Source: Aralia elata | Lineage: Eukaryota > Streptophyta > Magnoliopsida > Apiales > Araliaceae | DNA: 64,000 nt | NCBI GenBank assembly: GCA_034770075.1 | Contig: CM068386.1 | Span: 42,135,990-42,199,989, forward strand | Direction: 5' to 3' | Shown here: positions 49,733 to 60,092 of the stretch, one piece after another | How the letters are laid out: the number at the start of each line of letters is the position of its first letter | Numbering within the stretch: the stretch's first letter is position 1 | The notes under the pieces: model-generated | What the model saw: only the letters and a program-made list of their open reading frames with translations | Told to the model about the DNA's origin: nothing | The model's database searches: none | Position numbers and translations under genes: made by a program

Positions 49733-50968
49733 GAATGACAAAGTCAGACTGAAGACTATAAAACAAGCGTTGATTGGGAGGCAATCCAAATGTTTTTAAT
49801 TTGTGTTTTAGGATTTAATTAAAAAATTAAAAAAATATTATTGTCATATATTTATATTAATTGCATGTTAGTTTAATTATTTCAGGTACCACGTAGTAAC
49901 TAACAAGCGAACCAACGCCGTGGGTGTAGCCATGAACGAGAACGAATACAGATGTTTGATTGCCCCAGGGAAGTCCTATTGTTTTAATTCTTTCTATTTA
50001 TTTACAAACATTGAGGACAATGTAATTTTTAAGTTTGGGGGTACTTGGGTTGTTTATTTGGTATTGAGATATTAGTTACGTTATTTGGTTATTTTTGCAT
50101 GGTAGTTAGGAATTTGAGCATCGTTGTCAATTGAATTTGTTAAGGCTTATGATAAGAAATGAAAATTTTTGGCTAAAACTTGGGTTAAATTTTGAATCTT
50201 GTATTTCTTTGAAATTTTAACGTAGAAATTGGTTCTACTTTAGTTATGATTCTTTTCACTTCTATCACATACATCCTACTATTCAGTTGATTATGTCTTT
50301 AGAACGATTGTATAGTTGAATAGTTGTGAGAGGAATTATTGAGACCCTAGGAACTTATTTCAAGTTCAATTAAATCGAAGATATGCTTTTATTTAAGTTT
50401 GAAGGAAATATGGGAAAATTGTGAAAAATGGAAAATTTTATCCTTCTGTATATGGTGGGTTGAGATGAGCTTAAAATGCACTCCCCGATAAATACAGGAA
50501 CGAGATGGAACGTAAGACGCACTCGTTCAATTAAATGTGAGAGGGAGTATAAAATGCACTCACCAAATGAAAATAATAATAATAATAATAAATGAAAAGA
50601 AAATGTGGGAAGGAAAATAGTTAGAAAAAATTCCTTGGTACTCCTGTTTTTATGAAGTTTTTTTTGTTGAAATTGATGTTGTAAATAAGATTTCGGGGAT
50701 GATAATGATTTCCTTTTATTAACTGTTTAGTTATATAATCTTTGTTAAAGTATGATTAGCTTAGTCAGCTGGTACATACACATTTTGGGATCATGATTAT
50801 TGTGTAATTGATGACTAAGTTGGCCTATAAGCTTGTGCATGATTTGATTTTTGGTTAATTTCATAAATGATCTTTGAGGCTATATTCAAATTAATGTTAA
50901 TAGTAGATTGCATTTTAGAATTTTCTTTTGTTTTGTTAGGTTTTTACATGAGGACAAGCAAAGTTTAC
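49733..50968 (+). other. 3' untranslated region of the Athila-type element
   Basis: Conserved Athila tail sequences as listed for the element, including the purine tract AAGTTTGGGGGTA near 50032, and an (AAT)n run near 50571-50592. No frame supported. Confidence 0.7.
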
Positions 50969-51170
50969 CCCTTTAGTGTGGAGCCTAATCATAATCTGGC
51001 TTTTTATCTTTTCTAACATATCAATGCAATTCATCCATCTTGTTTTCACAATCCATGCATTAAAGCATTCTAAGATGTTGTTCTCAACTACATCTGATTT
51101 GCATAGAGTCTTAAAAAAAGCCTTACTCCATACCTTAGGATTTTGTTCTTGCAGTTTATCATGTGCATCC
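50969..51170 (-). pseudogene. MULE transposase, internal segment
   Basis: On the minus strand from 51170: W-S-K-A-F-F, C-K-S-D-V-V-E-N-N-I-L-E-C-F-N and a helical M-L-E-K-I-K segment, the conserved part just before the SWIM region of MULE transposases. It continues into 46027 across the Athila-type insertion. The N-terminal part and the catalytic region are cut off by copia A at 51171 and are not in the window. Confidence 0.8.
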
Positions 51171-52030
51171 TGAAAGTAGTATGCCCTCAAGCCAATCACA
51201 TTTGATGTGATAAAGCATTTACTTTGTAATCTTATTCATTTATTAATAAAAGAATTTATTTATTTAAAGACATTTATTTATCCATGTTTAATTGTTATAA
51301 ATAATTGTTATGAAAAACCCATAGTTTGGAGCAATGCTTTTAGAATCATGATGAGATCATGCTAATGAGATCTAAAATCTAGATAGCTCAAAACTAGAAT
51401 ATTCCTAATCATAGGATCACTAATATGGGGTTAGTGAATTCAGACAGATTAGTACATATTATGCTTGCTCTTTTGAAGAGAATGATTGATCTCATAATTA
51501 TTTTAGTTTAGGAGAGATAATGAGAAAAAAGGACTAGCCACCCTAGGGTTTTTCATAAACTTAAATTACTTCTTCTTCATCTATATTTTCTTGGTGGATC
51601 ACCTTTGGAGTGCTACACACGCTGAGTAGCTTGCGTTTGATCCGTAGAATTGAAGTAGCGTGAAGGAACAAAGAATTAAAACTTGGAGATCAAATCAAGA
51701 GTTAATTTGTCTTCATAGGGTATGGTTTTAAAGTTTCTTCAATTAATAATAACGCATAAAGGTAATTTTTGGGATTGTAGAATTTTTTTTAAATATGATT
51801 TATGTCATACTTTCGCATTTTACATCAATAAGATTGTGTGTAACTATATTTTCTGCACTAATAGTGGCATCAGAGTTATTCTTATGCGAATTATTAATTG
51901 TTTCCTTTTCGTATATATATTAATATAGATTTCATATAATTTAATTGGGCATAACTGTTTGTATAAAATCAATTTTTTTTATGTAGAAAAAATAATTTTG
52001 ATACAATCGATTTTTATTTAAAAAAAAATC

Positions 52031-52130
52031 GTTGGTCAAAGTCAACAGTCAAACGTTAACCGTTGATTGGTCAACTGTTAACCTGCTGACGTGGCGCTGA
52101 CGGGTCAACTGTTGACTTGTTGACGTAGCG
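52031..52130. promoter_or_regulatory. cluster of W-box and TGACG motifs in the copia A leader
   Basis: Seven TTGAC/GTCAA cores (52035, 52041, 52048, 52070, 52104, 52112, 52120) and three TGACG (52087, 52098, 52121) in about 90 bp, partly as palindromes such as GGTCAACTGTTGAC. W-boxes are bound by WRKY factors and TGACG by TGA factors; activity here is inference. Confidence 0.5.
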
Positions 52131-52189
52131 ATGAGTAGGCACTGACATCAGCCTCCTCCTTTATAAAAAAAATAAATTGGTTGTTAGAA

Positions 52190-52250
52190 GGCTTTGAAAC
52201 TTTAACCTCTTGGTCATTATTTTGCAAGCTTTACCACTACACCAGAAGTT
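52190..52250 (-). repeat. tRNA-derived SINE-like head
   Basis: On the minus strand TGGTGTAGTGGTAAAGC (52244-52228) resembles a tRNA A box, and a degenerate B-box-like GGTTAAAGTTTC follows about 25 bp later. It matches the look of plant SINE heads. No A-rich tail or target duplication defined. Confidence 0.4.
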
Positions 52251-52999
52251 ATTTTGATTAAAAATTAGCATGTTTATTATGTAAACTATATAATTCTGGT
52301 TTTGAAGTTTGACATAATGACTTATTTGATTATTTCTTTTAAAGATTTTTGATCAACAGTTAACCTTGTTTTTTTTATGTTTATTTTTTTAATATTGATT
52401 TTTAAAATTTAAATTGTATTAAGATTTAAATTATGCTCCAAAGTTTTAAATACTTTACAATTAAAATTAAAATTTAATTTTCACTTGAAATTTAATTTAA
52501 ATTGTACAATTTTATTTTAAAAATTAATTCTAATTTTAAATTATTTAAAATTAAAATAAAGAGTTTATTTGAATTTGGAATTAGATTTTATGCAAGCTAA
52601 AATTGCCCATTGAATAATATTAATATATATACGAAATATTTAATTCATGAGATGTATATTTTATTGATACATGTGATGCATTTATGATTATAAGGGGATG
52701 ATTATGGACTATAGACCAATGTAATTGGATTTAAATTTTTTTATGGATGCTTGAGTGAATGGTATTTTTATAAATAGGGTCTGCGTACCTCGCCTTTCTA
52801 ATTTTTTAGTGTAAATGCTATCACCCTCCTATGTATTTTTCCTTGACAACTGATCAAGGTTTCTTTTTTTTTTTTAAATAAATAAATAAATAGATTTACC
52901 AGGTGAGTATAATATTATTGTAACATTTAATGTTTCTGATCTAAGTCCGTTTGATGTAGGTGATGATTTGAGGACAAATTCTTTTCAAGAGGAGAGGAA

Positions 53000-53965
53000 T
53001 GATGAGGACATGACTAACTCGAGCGTGGATGGAAATCACAGAGGACAAGCTTGGGCATATCCACTTAAAGTTCTTGTTGGCCCGGTGACAAAATCGTGAG
53101 CTAAACAGTTCAAATAGGGGCTTAATGGTTTAATTCAAGAAGTTTGGACTGAGAATGGATCGAATGCGTGTGCTATGGAAGATTATTCTAAGCTCATAAA
53201 TTTGGTACAAGTGATTGATCCAAGCCAAGAGTCAAAAGCATTGAAGGGGAGTATTCTAGACAACCGGTGCTGCCGCGCCAATTTTAGTGAAGGAGATGGC
53301 GCTGTCGCGTCATAGCAACAGAATGCTCAGAATGCTTTCTGGAAGAGCGGCGCTGCCGCGCTAGTTTCTAGTCCAATTGTGGGGCGACCGCACCAGGGGC
53401 GCAGATCTAAAAACTTGGACGCGAATTTTGCACAGATTTTTAGAGATTTTTAGCTATATTTTCCAATTCTAATATAATTAGGAAGCTTTTTAGCTAGATT
53501 TTGATTCCAAATTGATCGCTACTTAGTAGTTCATTAGGAAATTAGGGTTTCTTTTACTATTATAAATAGGATACATTGATGATGTAAATGAGAACACATG
53601 ATTATTTTCAGGTTTTATACAATTGTGAGGTTTTCTCATCTTTTGGTTCTTTAAGAATTTCTAAACTTATTCTTAGTTTTCTTGAGATTCAATTTGACTT
53701 ATGATACAATAATACATAGTTGTGTGTGGCATCTTCTACCGCATCAATCGTCGATTGTACCAAGGTTCTTGCTTACATATAAGCATTGGATCAAAATGTC
53801 GTTGGTGTCCATTCAACTCAGAGTTCCTTACACAAACGATTGTACCAAGGTTCTCGTCTCCATATAGGCGAAGGGCTGAGGTGTCGTGAGTGTTCCACCA
53901 TCATAACTTACTAGAAACGATCTGGGCGATGACCACCTCACGCAAGCGTGCCGTAGAGTCTATCA
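53000..53965 (+). repeat. LTR of the Reina-like element
   Basis: 966 bp, ends TGAT...ATCA. Three copies of GG(T/C)GCTG(C/T)CGCG(C/T)(C/T)A at 53266, 53298 and 53349 and a related GGGCGACCGCACCA at 53382. TATAAATAG-like box near 53560. Confidence 0.82.
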
Positions 53966-53967
53966 TT

Positions 53968-53979
53968 TGGTATCAGAGC
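53968..53979 (+). other. primer binding site of the Reina-like element
   Basis: TGGTATCAGAGC, two bases after the LTR end. Confidence 0.85.
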
Positions 53980-54448
53980 TAAGTTTCTAGCTGGTTATTT
54001 ATCCTTTAATTTTCTGTTTGGTTATAAAAAAATAGTTACAAATTTTTAGTTTATTTCATTTGCTTTCTAACAAATTCAGCAGCGATAGTTGGAGTACTCA
54101 TCATCAATTCCGATGAAGCGACACCATAAATCTTCGTAAGCCTAACAAGTTTTCCCAAAAATTTCAAGGCGTACAATCCGTAATCGTGTTTGGTATTTCG
54201 AGACTCATACCTTCTACATTTTGTTCTTGATAAGTTATTTTTGAATTGATTAGTAAATTATGATTTTGTTTGGTGAATTCAAAAAGAACTTATAAGAGGG
54301 AATATTGAGCCGAAAAAAGACAAGAATTGTGAGACCAATCGAGGGTAAAAGCCAGTGAGTGATACACGAGCAATACATTATTGAGCAAAAACACGTAAGA
54401 GAGTGGTGAGAAAAGTATTTTCTACTATCCCTTGTTTTGCAGCAAAAT

Positions 54449-56648
54449 ATGTATAGCTCAAAGGATAAAGGCACTTTTGAGGAGTTCCCATCAACGTTTG
54501 ATACAAAGTTTGTGATGGAGGCATTGATGAAGGAATTTACCAGAAAGTTGGATATGGCAATGGAATAGGTGAATAAGCATTTTTATCAGATGAGCGTGAC
54601 CCAAGGAGAGTAGTTTCAAAACACTCGTGCGTCAAAAGGGAAGAGTACAACAAAGATGAGCTAGAACGGATGAATCAGCTTACTATAATGGTAGGTTTAG
54701 CGAAGAGGAAGACCGAATCTGACTTTAACCATCGGAGGCAAGGAGCAAGGGATAGAGGCGGTTGAATTCAAGAAGATAACAACTTAGATAGCATTAAGAT
54801 GAAAATTCTATCTTCCTAAGGAAGGAGTGATCCTGAGGTATACCTAGAGTGGGAGAAGAAAATGGAGTGGGTGTTTGACTGTCACAACTACTCGGAGCTT
54901 AAGAAAGTCAAGCTGGCAGCCGTAGAGTTTTCTGATTATGCCGTCACTTGGTGGGATCAGCTGATGATTAATTGGAGGAGATATGGAGAGCACCCGACTG
55001 AAACTTGGGAGGAGATGAAAACTGTGATAAAGAAACGGTTTGTACCAAGCCACTACCACCGAGACCTATTCTGGAGTTTGTAAAATCTTAAGCAAGGTAG
55101 TCGGAGTATAGAAGATTATTTTAAAGAGATGGAGATGTTGATGACGAGGGCCAACATAGTTAAAGATCGTGAGGCAACAATGGCCAGATTTTCAACAGAA
55201 TTAAATTGGGAGATTGCAGATTTGGTAGAGCCACAACATTATGTGGAATTGGAAAATATGGTGCACATGGCTATCAAGATTGAGAAATAACTCAAGAGGA
55301 GAGGTGGCCAGCGATCAATTTCCACTTAGGGCTTATCTTGGAATCCCAATGTTGTGAAGCATGAGGGGAAGCCAGTCGTGAGTAAACCTAAAGTAGAACC
55401 AAAACCGGAAATGACTAACTACGAAAATCAAGGTAAAACTAAACCTTCTTTTAGTCGTAATCGTGATATTAGATGCTTTAAATGCCAAGACAGGGGTCAT
55501 ATTTCGAGCCAATGTCTGAATCAATGAGCCATGATTTTACTTGATAATGGTGAGTTGGAGACCGAGGATGAGGGTAGTGACACCAATTCTATGCTACCAT
55601 TGGAGGAGGTAGATGAGAGGGAAATCGCTATCCATAGTGAAATGTTGGTTATGAGGAGAGCTCTTAGCACGCAAGTAAAGGAAGAAAGTATGGAACAACG
55701 AGAAAACCTCTTTCACACTAGATGCCTTATTCATGGGAAGATTTATTGTGTGGTGATTGATGGTAGGAGTTGCACTAATGTGGCGAGTACTACTACGGTG
55801 GAGAAGCTAGGGCTGCCAACAACTAAGCATCCTCAACCTTATCGTTTGTAGTGACTCAACGACAGTGGAGATGTAAAGGTGACCAAACAAGTATTGGTTC
55901 CATTGATGAAGTGTTGTAAGATGCGGTTCCAATGCAGGGAAGCCATTTATTACTTGGGAAACCATGGCAATTTGACATACGCATGAAGCATGATGGCTTT
56001 ACAAACGAGTATTCATTTGTGTACAACCAACGAAAAATCACTCTATGTCCTATGACACCGAAGTAAGTGCACGAGGATCAACTACATTTATAAAAAGATC
56101 ATGTACAAAGAAAAGAGAGTTAAGAAAAGGAAAAAAATGAGGGGAAAAATAAGAGAGAAAAAGAAAAAGAGGGAAAAAAAGAAAGATGAAAAGAGAAAAA
56201 CAAATATCTATGTAAAAAAGAGTGATGTGAGGAGAGATTTGATTTCTAAACAGTCGATGATTATACTTAGGTATAAGGAGGCTTTTTTAAATACTAACCA
56301 GATTAACTCTTCGTTGCCTAGTGTTGTTGCATCTCTTTTGCAGGATTATGCTGATGTGTTTCCCGAGGAGCTTCCACAAGATTTACCACCTATTTGGGGA
56401 ATAGAACATCAAATTGACTCCGTACCCGGTGCTACCATTTCGAATCGACCAGCTTATCGGAGCAATCCCGAGGAAACAAATGAGTTGCAAAAGCAGGTTA
56501 ATGAATTAATGGAGAAGGGGTTCGTGAGAGAAAGCATGAGTCCGTGTGCAATTCCGGTGATTTTAGTGCCTAAAAAAGATAGGAAATGGCGAATGTGCAT
56601 CGATTGTCAAGCGATAAATAATATTACGATAAAATATTGACATCATAT
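54449..56648 (+). pseudogene. Reina-like gag, protease and 5' part of reverse transcriptase
   Basis: ATG 54449 is a possible start. Gag helices with W-W-D-Q-L and E-T-W-E-E-M-K ... R-F-V-P-S-H-Y (54862-55083), then stops, a knuckle remnant (C-F-K-C-Q near 55472), a protease-like D-G-R-S-C-T-N-V-A-S (near 55757), a frameshift after 55851, a Lys-rich linker, and reverse transcriptase (P-G-A, N-R-P-A-Y-R, E-L-M-E-K-G, P-V-I-L-V-P-K-K-D, C-I-D-C) from about 56335. A TGA at 56638-56640 is followed within ten bases by the copia B LTR, so the active-site DD motif is missing from the window. Not functional. Confidence 0.85.
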
Positions 56649-58454
56649 TGAAAGTAGTATGCACGCAAGCCAATCATATTTGATATGATGTAGCATATAC
56701 TTTGTAATCTTATTTGGTTATTAAAGGCATTTTACTTTATCTACATGGTGTTGTTATATTAAATGTAATAAACCCATAGTTTTGAGCAATGCTTTTAGAA
56801 TCATGATGGTGATCATGCTAATGAGATCTAAATTCAAGATAGCTCACAAACTAAAATCGTTCCTAATCGATGGATTACTAAAAAGGGGATTAGTGAATCC
56901 GAATAGATTAGTACATACGTTGCTTGCTCTTATGAAGAGGATGATTGATCTCATAATCATTTGTGTGGAGACACTAAAGCAAGTATGTAGGTGCTTATTA
57001 GAGAATAAGTTCACTGAACGTGGCTCGCTAAGGAATACCTAATGGAGTTTTACTCGCCTGTCAATAGGAATTCCTCTAGTGATAGTAGTACAAGTGATCC
57101 TTGGACTTGAGATCATCATAGTATCTTGTGTGTGATGAGTTATACTTTGGCATGTCCCTTAAGACCCTTAGGGTATATCAAAGGGTATGATTGGGTATAA
57201 TAAGTTGCATATGGAGATAGGTGAATGGTCAACAAAGAATCTACCACTTCTAGTAAAAGGAGATAATGTCCTATGTGATTCGATAAATGACGACTCAGAA
57301 GTTTTTGGCCAAAGCAGAATGAAATTAGAAAGGAGTTTCTAATTTGCATTATCAGAGTTGTGCATTTGAAAATCGAAATACATATAATTAAATAAAATAA
57401 GACTTGACATTAATTCCATGTCTTATATTTAATTGGGACATTGTATGGTAGAAAGATTGAATTGTACGGTAACTATTCACTGAAAGATTCTTTTGTGATT
57501 AATGTTGAAATCTATATTATCTGGAAAGTCGTTGATCGCTAAGTGGGTTTACCCTTATTGTAGAATAAATATTATTTATTTAAATAAATTAAATAGTTTA
57601 ATTTATTTATTTAAATAAAATTAGAATTGTTCTAATTGATTTATTCACAACCGGTTTAATATGGAGAACCAAAAGGGTCACACCGCAAAAGAAAAATATT
57701 TATTTAAGAAGTAAATGGCATAATCGTAATAATAAGTTAAGTGTATTTAATTTAATCTATGGAGATAGAATAAATTAAATAGCTTAATATTTATTATTTA
57801 ATATTTTGGAAATATTAAATATAAATTAATAAGAGGAGTCTTATTATTATTATTACTATTACTATTATTTAATTCCTAATAGGGATTGGGAATTAATTAA
57901 TAGAAGTACTCTCTCATGCATTCCTAATTGGATGAGGAGCATAATTAATTAAAAGAGTTTAATTAGAATAAAAACCCTAATCCTAAATAGTTTAGGAGGG
58001 TTTCCTATATCTATAAATAAGAGGAGTCTTATCATGATTTAGTTTTAGACAGTTACACACTCTTCCATAAGAATTGGAGAGAAAGAGTACTTGCAATTTC
58101 TATAGAGATAGAAACTAGGGTTTTGCCAACACCCATCTTCTTGAACAACTATTATTACTTGGTGGATCACCTCTAGAGGCCAAACACTTGGGTGGCTAAT
58201 GTTGATCAAAGGAAGAAATTTAATCGGTGGAATTCAAGGAGAACGCGAAGGATTTGGAGGTGAACTCGTACCTGTGGAAGCATGGTTCTACAAGGGTATG
58301 ATTCTCATACTTTATCTCTTTCGTTTAATTAATAATTGAGCACATGGACGATCATGGTGATGGTTTGTATGAAAAATTTTAAAATCCGTTTTATTGCGCT
58401 TCCGCACTATTTATGTAATTTGATTGCATGTTCGCGCTATATACAAACCTAACA
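56649..58454 (+). repeat. 5' LTR of copia B
   Basis: 1806 bp, TGAAAGTAGTATGC to AAACCTAACA. Very similar to the solo LTR at 60546-62361 and related to LTR A at 51171. A TATAAATAA-like box near 58012. Confidence 0.88.
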
Positions 58455-58455
58455 G

Positions 58456-58468
58456 TGGCATCAGAGCC
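58456..58468 (+). other. primer binding site variant of copia B
   Basis: TGGCATCAGAGCC one base after the LTR end; T-to-C change from the common TGGTATCAGAGC. Copia A shares the variant (51865). Confidence 0.8.
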
Positions 58469-58569
58469 TTAACTTGTGCTAATTATCGATTATTATGATT
58501 CCATGTATGTATGGGTATGCGATTGGATCGATTTTCTGGGCAAAGAAAAAAATTTCGAAGTATGCTACG

Positions 58570-58692
58570 CGGCACGGCCGCGCCGCTTCCCGTTCATTCT
58601 GGAGCGCGGCCGCGCCCGAACCCAGAAATCGTTTCTGGGGGTGCAGTGCGGCCGCGCCGCTCCTAGTTCATTTTGGAGCGCGGCCGCGCCGG
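58570..58692. repeat. GC-rich duplicated module around a perfect stem-loop
   Basis: Four copies of CGGCCGCGCC in two modules that share GTTCATT(C/T)TGGAGCG. Between the modules lies a perfect 8-bp stem CCCAGAAA / TTTCTGGG (58621-58628, 58632-58639) with loop TCG. Within each module CGCT(C/T)CC and GGAGCG can also pair. Confidence 0.88.
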
Positions 58693-58740
58693 TCTGCAGA
58701 TTTTGAAAATTTTTTTATTTTGATTTTATTTATTTTCAAT

Positions 58741-59173
58741 TAAGATAAAAGGTTTATTTTGAATTGGAATATAATTAAAATTAAAACTTTTATTTGAACT
58801 TGGAATTGGATTCTACGTTAATTAGAATAAAGGAGTTTATTCACATATAGAATAGGATTCCATGTTTCCTAGAATAAATGAGTTTATTCACATATGGAAT
58901 AGGATTCCATGTTTCCTTAAAAGAAATAAAGATGTTTATTTTGATAAGGAATAGGATTTAACATATTTTATTTTTCCAAGGAATTTTAAGTTAAAATAAA
59001 GGAGTTTATTTTGAACTTGAAATTGGTTTCCATGTTAATTAAAATAAAGGAGTTTATTTTGATTTAGAATTTGATTAAAAATAAAGGAGTTTATTTTTAT
59101 TCAAAATTGGATAAAATAAAATAAAGAAGTTTATTATGATTTAAATTTTGATTAAAATAAAGGAGTTTATTTT
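58741..59173. repeat. tandem array of small hairpins (AAAATAAA - GGAG - TTTATTTT type)
   Basis: Hairpin arms start near 58825, 58872, 58924, 58993, 59041, 59077, 59120 and 59154, with a weaker one at 58742. Stems are 6-10 bp and loops mostly GGAG. Arms vary together: GAATAAA pairs with TTTATTC at 58825 and 58872, and a longer A run pairs with a longer T run at 59077. Spacers contain diverged GGAATTGGATTCCATG. Confidence 0.88.
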
Positions 59174-59649
59174 TGTTTCGAAATTGGATTTCTAGTAAAC
59201 TTTTAATTGCCCATTAAATGATATCAATGCATATATGGAATGATTTTATTATTCATGAGATGAATGTTATTTATTGATACATATGGAGATATGTATGATA
59301 ATAAATAGGGATTGATTATGGACTATTGACCAATGTGTGATTGGATTTATTTTAGTGGATGCTTGAATGAATGGGTTTTTATAAATTGGGTCTGCGTACC
59401 TCGTCTTCTCTAGTTTTTGTTGATGTAAATTCTATCTTCCTCCTATGTACCTCCCCTTGACTGCTGATCAAGGTTTCTATTTATTGTAAATAGTTTATGT
59501 AATAGGTTTAGTTATAATTACTTGAAGAATTGGAGACAAAGGAGCAAGGAGCGCTTGAAGACCCGTTTGTAATGGATCCCGGGTTTAAATGTAATAGTTA
59601 TATTTAAATTTTGTTCTTGCACCCTAGGTTTGACCTTTTGGTTCACTTG

Positions 59650-60092
59650 GGGCCTGTTCGGCACCTACTTATAAGTTGGTCAACCCAACTTATAAGTAGT
59701 TTAGCCATTAAAAGTGTTTGGGAACTACTTATTTTTCTACTTATAAGTTAAAAAAAAAGTCAAAAAAAATAAGTAAGTTTTAGTTGCTTAAAAAAAATGA
59801 CTTATAAGTCATTTTTTTTAAGTTGGTCAACCACTATGAAATGACATAAATGCCCTCTTTTATTTTTTTAATGTTCTTTATATTGAAGGACATTTTAGTA
59901 ATCTTTATATTTATTTTAACTTATAAGTCATTATTAGCCGAACACATCCACAACTATTACTTATAATTCTCGACTTATAAGTAAAAATGATGCCGAACAC
60001 TTTTACTTATAAATCTACTGAAATTTTAACTTATAAATCTACTAAAATTTTAACTTTAAGTCAAAAAAAATAAGTCATTCCCGAACAGGCCC
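59650..60092. mobile_element. Tourist-like MITE with palindromic subterminal repeats
   Basis: 443 bp with 12-bp perfect inverted ends GGGCCTGTTCGG / CCGAACAGGCCC and a 3-bp target duplication TTG. The related sequence near 63515 has the empty site CACTTGGTGGC. The 10-bp palindrome ACTTATAAGT or close forms recur many times inside. Ends and 3-bp duplication fit PIF/Harbinger; hAT is less likely. Confidence 0.85.

Larger units (their letters stand above)
46028..50968 (+). mobile_element. Athila-type Ty3 element lacking pol and the 3' LTR
   Basis: 5' LTR (46028-47431), tRNA-Asp-type primer site (47438-47455), gag and protease remains (47573-49732), then directly the typical 3' region (GGGAGGCAATCCAA near 49779, ACATTGAGGACAATG near 50008, GAGGACAAGCAAAGTTT near 50950). 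Reverse transcriptase, RNase H and integrase are absent. The MULE transposase reading resumes right after AAAGTTT, without visible loss of MULE codons, yet no 3' LTR is present. Confidence 0.85.
51171..52880 (+). mobile_element. copia element A, non-coding part (LTR and leader)
   Basis: LTR 51171-51863, primer site TGGCATCAGAG (51865-51875), then a leader that matches the leader of copia B in 52440-52870 (for example GATCAAGGTTTCT near 52853). The LTR is 693 bp against 1.8 kb in copia B: a segment of about 1.1 kb is missing near 51505. The flank before the LTR is CATCC. The rest of the element is cut by a Ty3 element near 52880. Confidence 0.75.
52880..56648 (+). mobile_element. Ty3 chromovirus-type element (Reina-like), interrupted by copia B
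   Basis: About 120 bp of internal 3' sequence with a polypurine tract (52990-52999, AGGAGAGGAA) precede an LTR (53000-53965), a primer site (53968-53979) and gag, protease and the start of reverse transcriptase to 56648. Copia B cuts it inside reverse transcriptase. The order tract - LTR - primer site means the LTR has internal sequence on both sides, as after unequal recombination. Confidence 0.8.

Noticed and set aside
53000..53965. Solo LTR
   Set aside because: A polypurine tract precedes it and a primer site with gag follows, so it is not solo.
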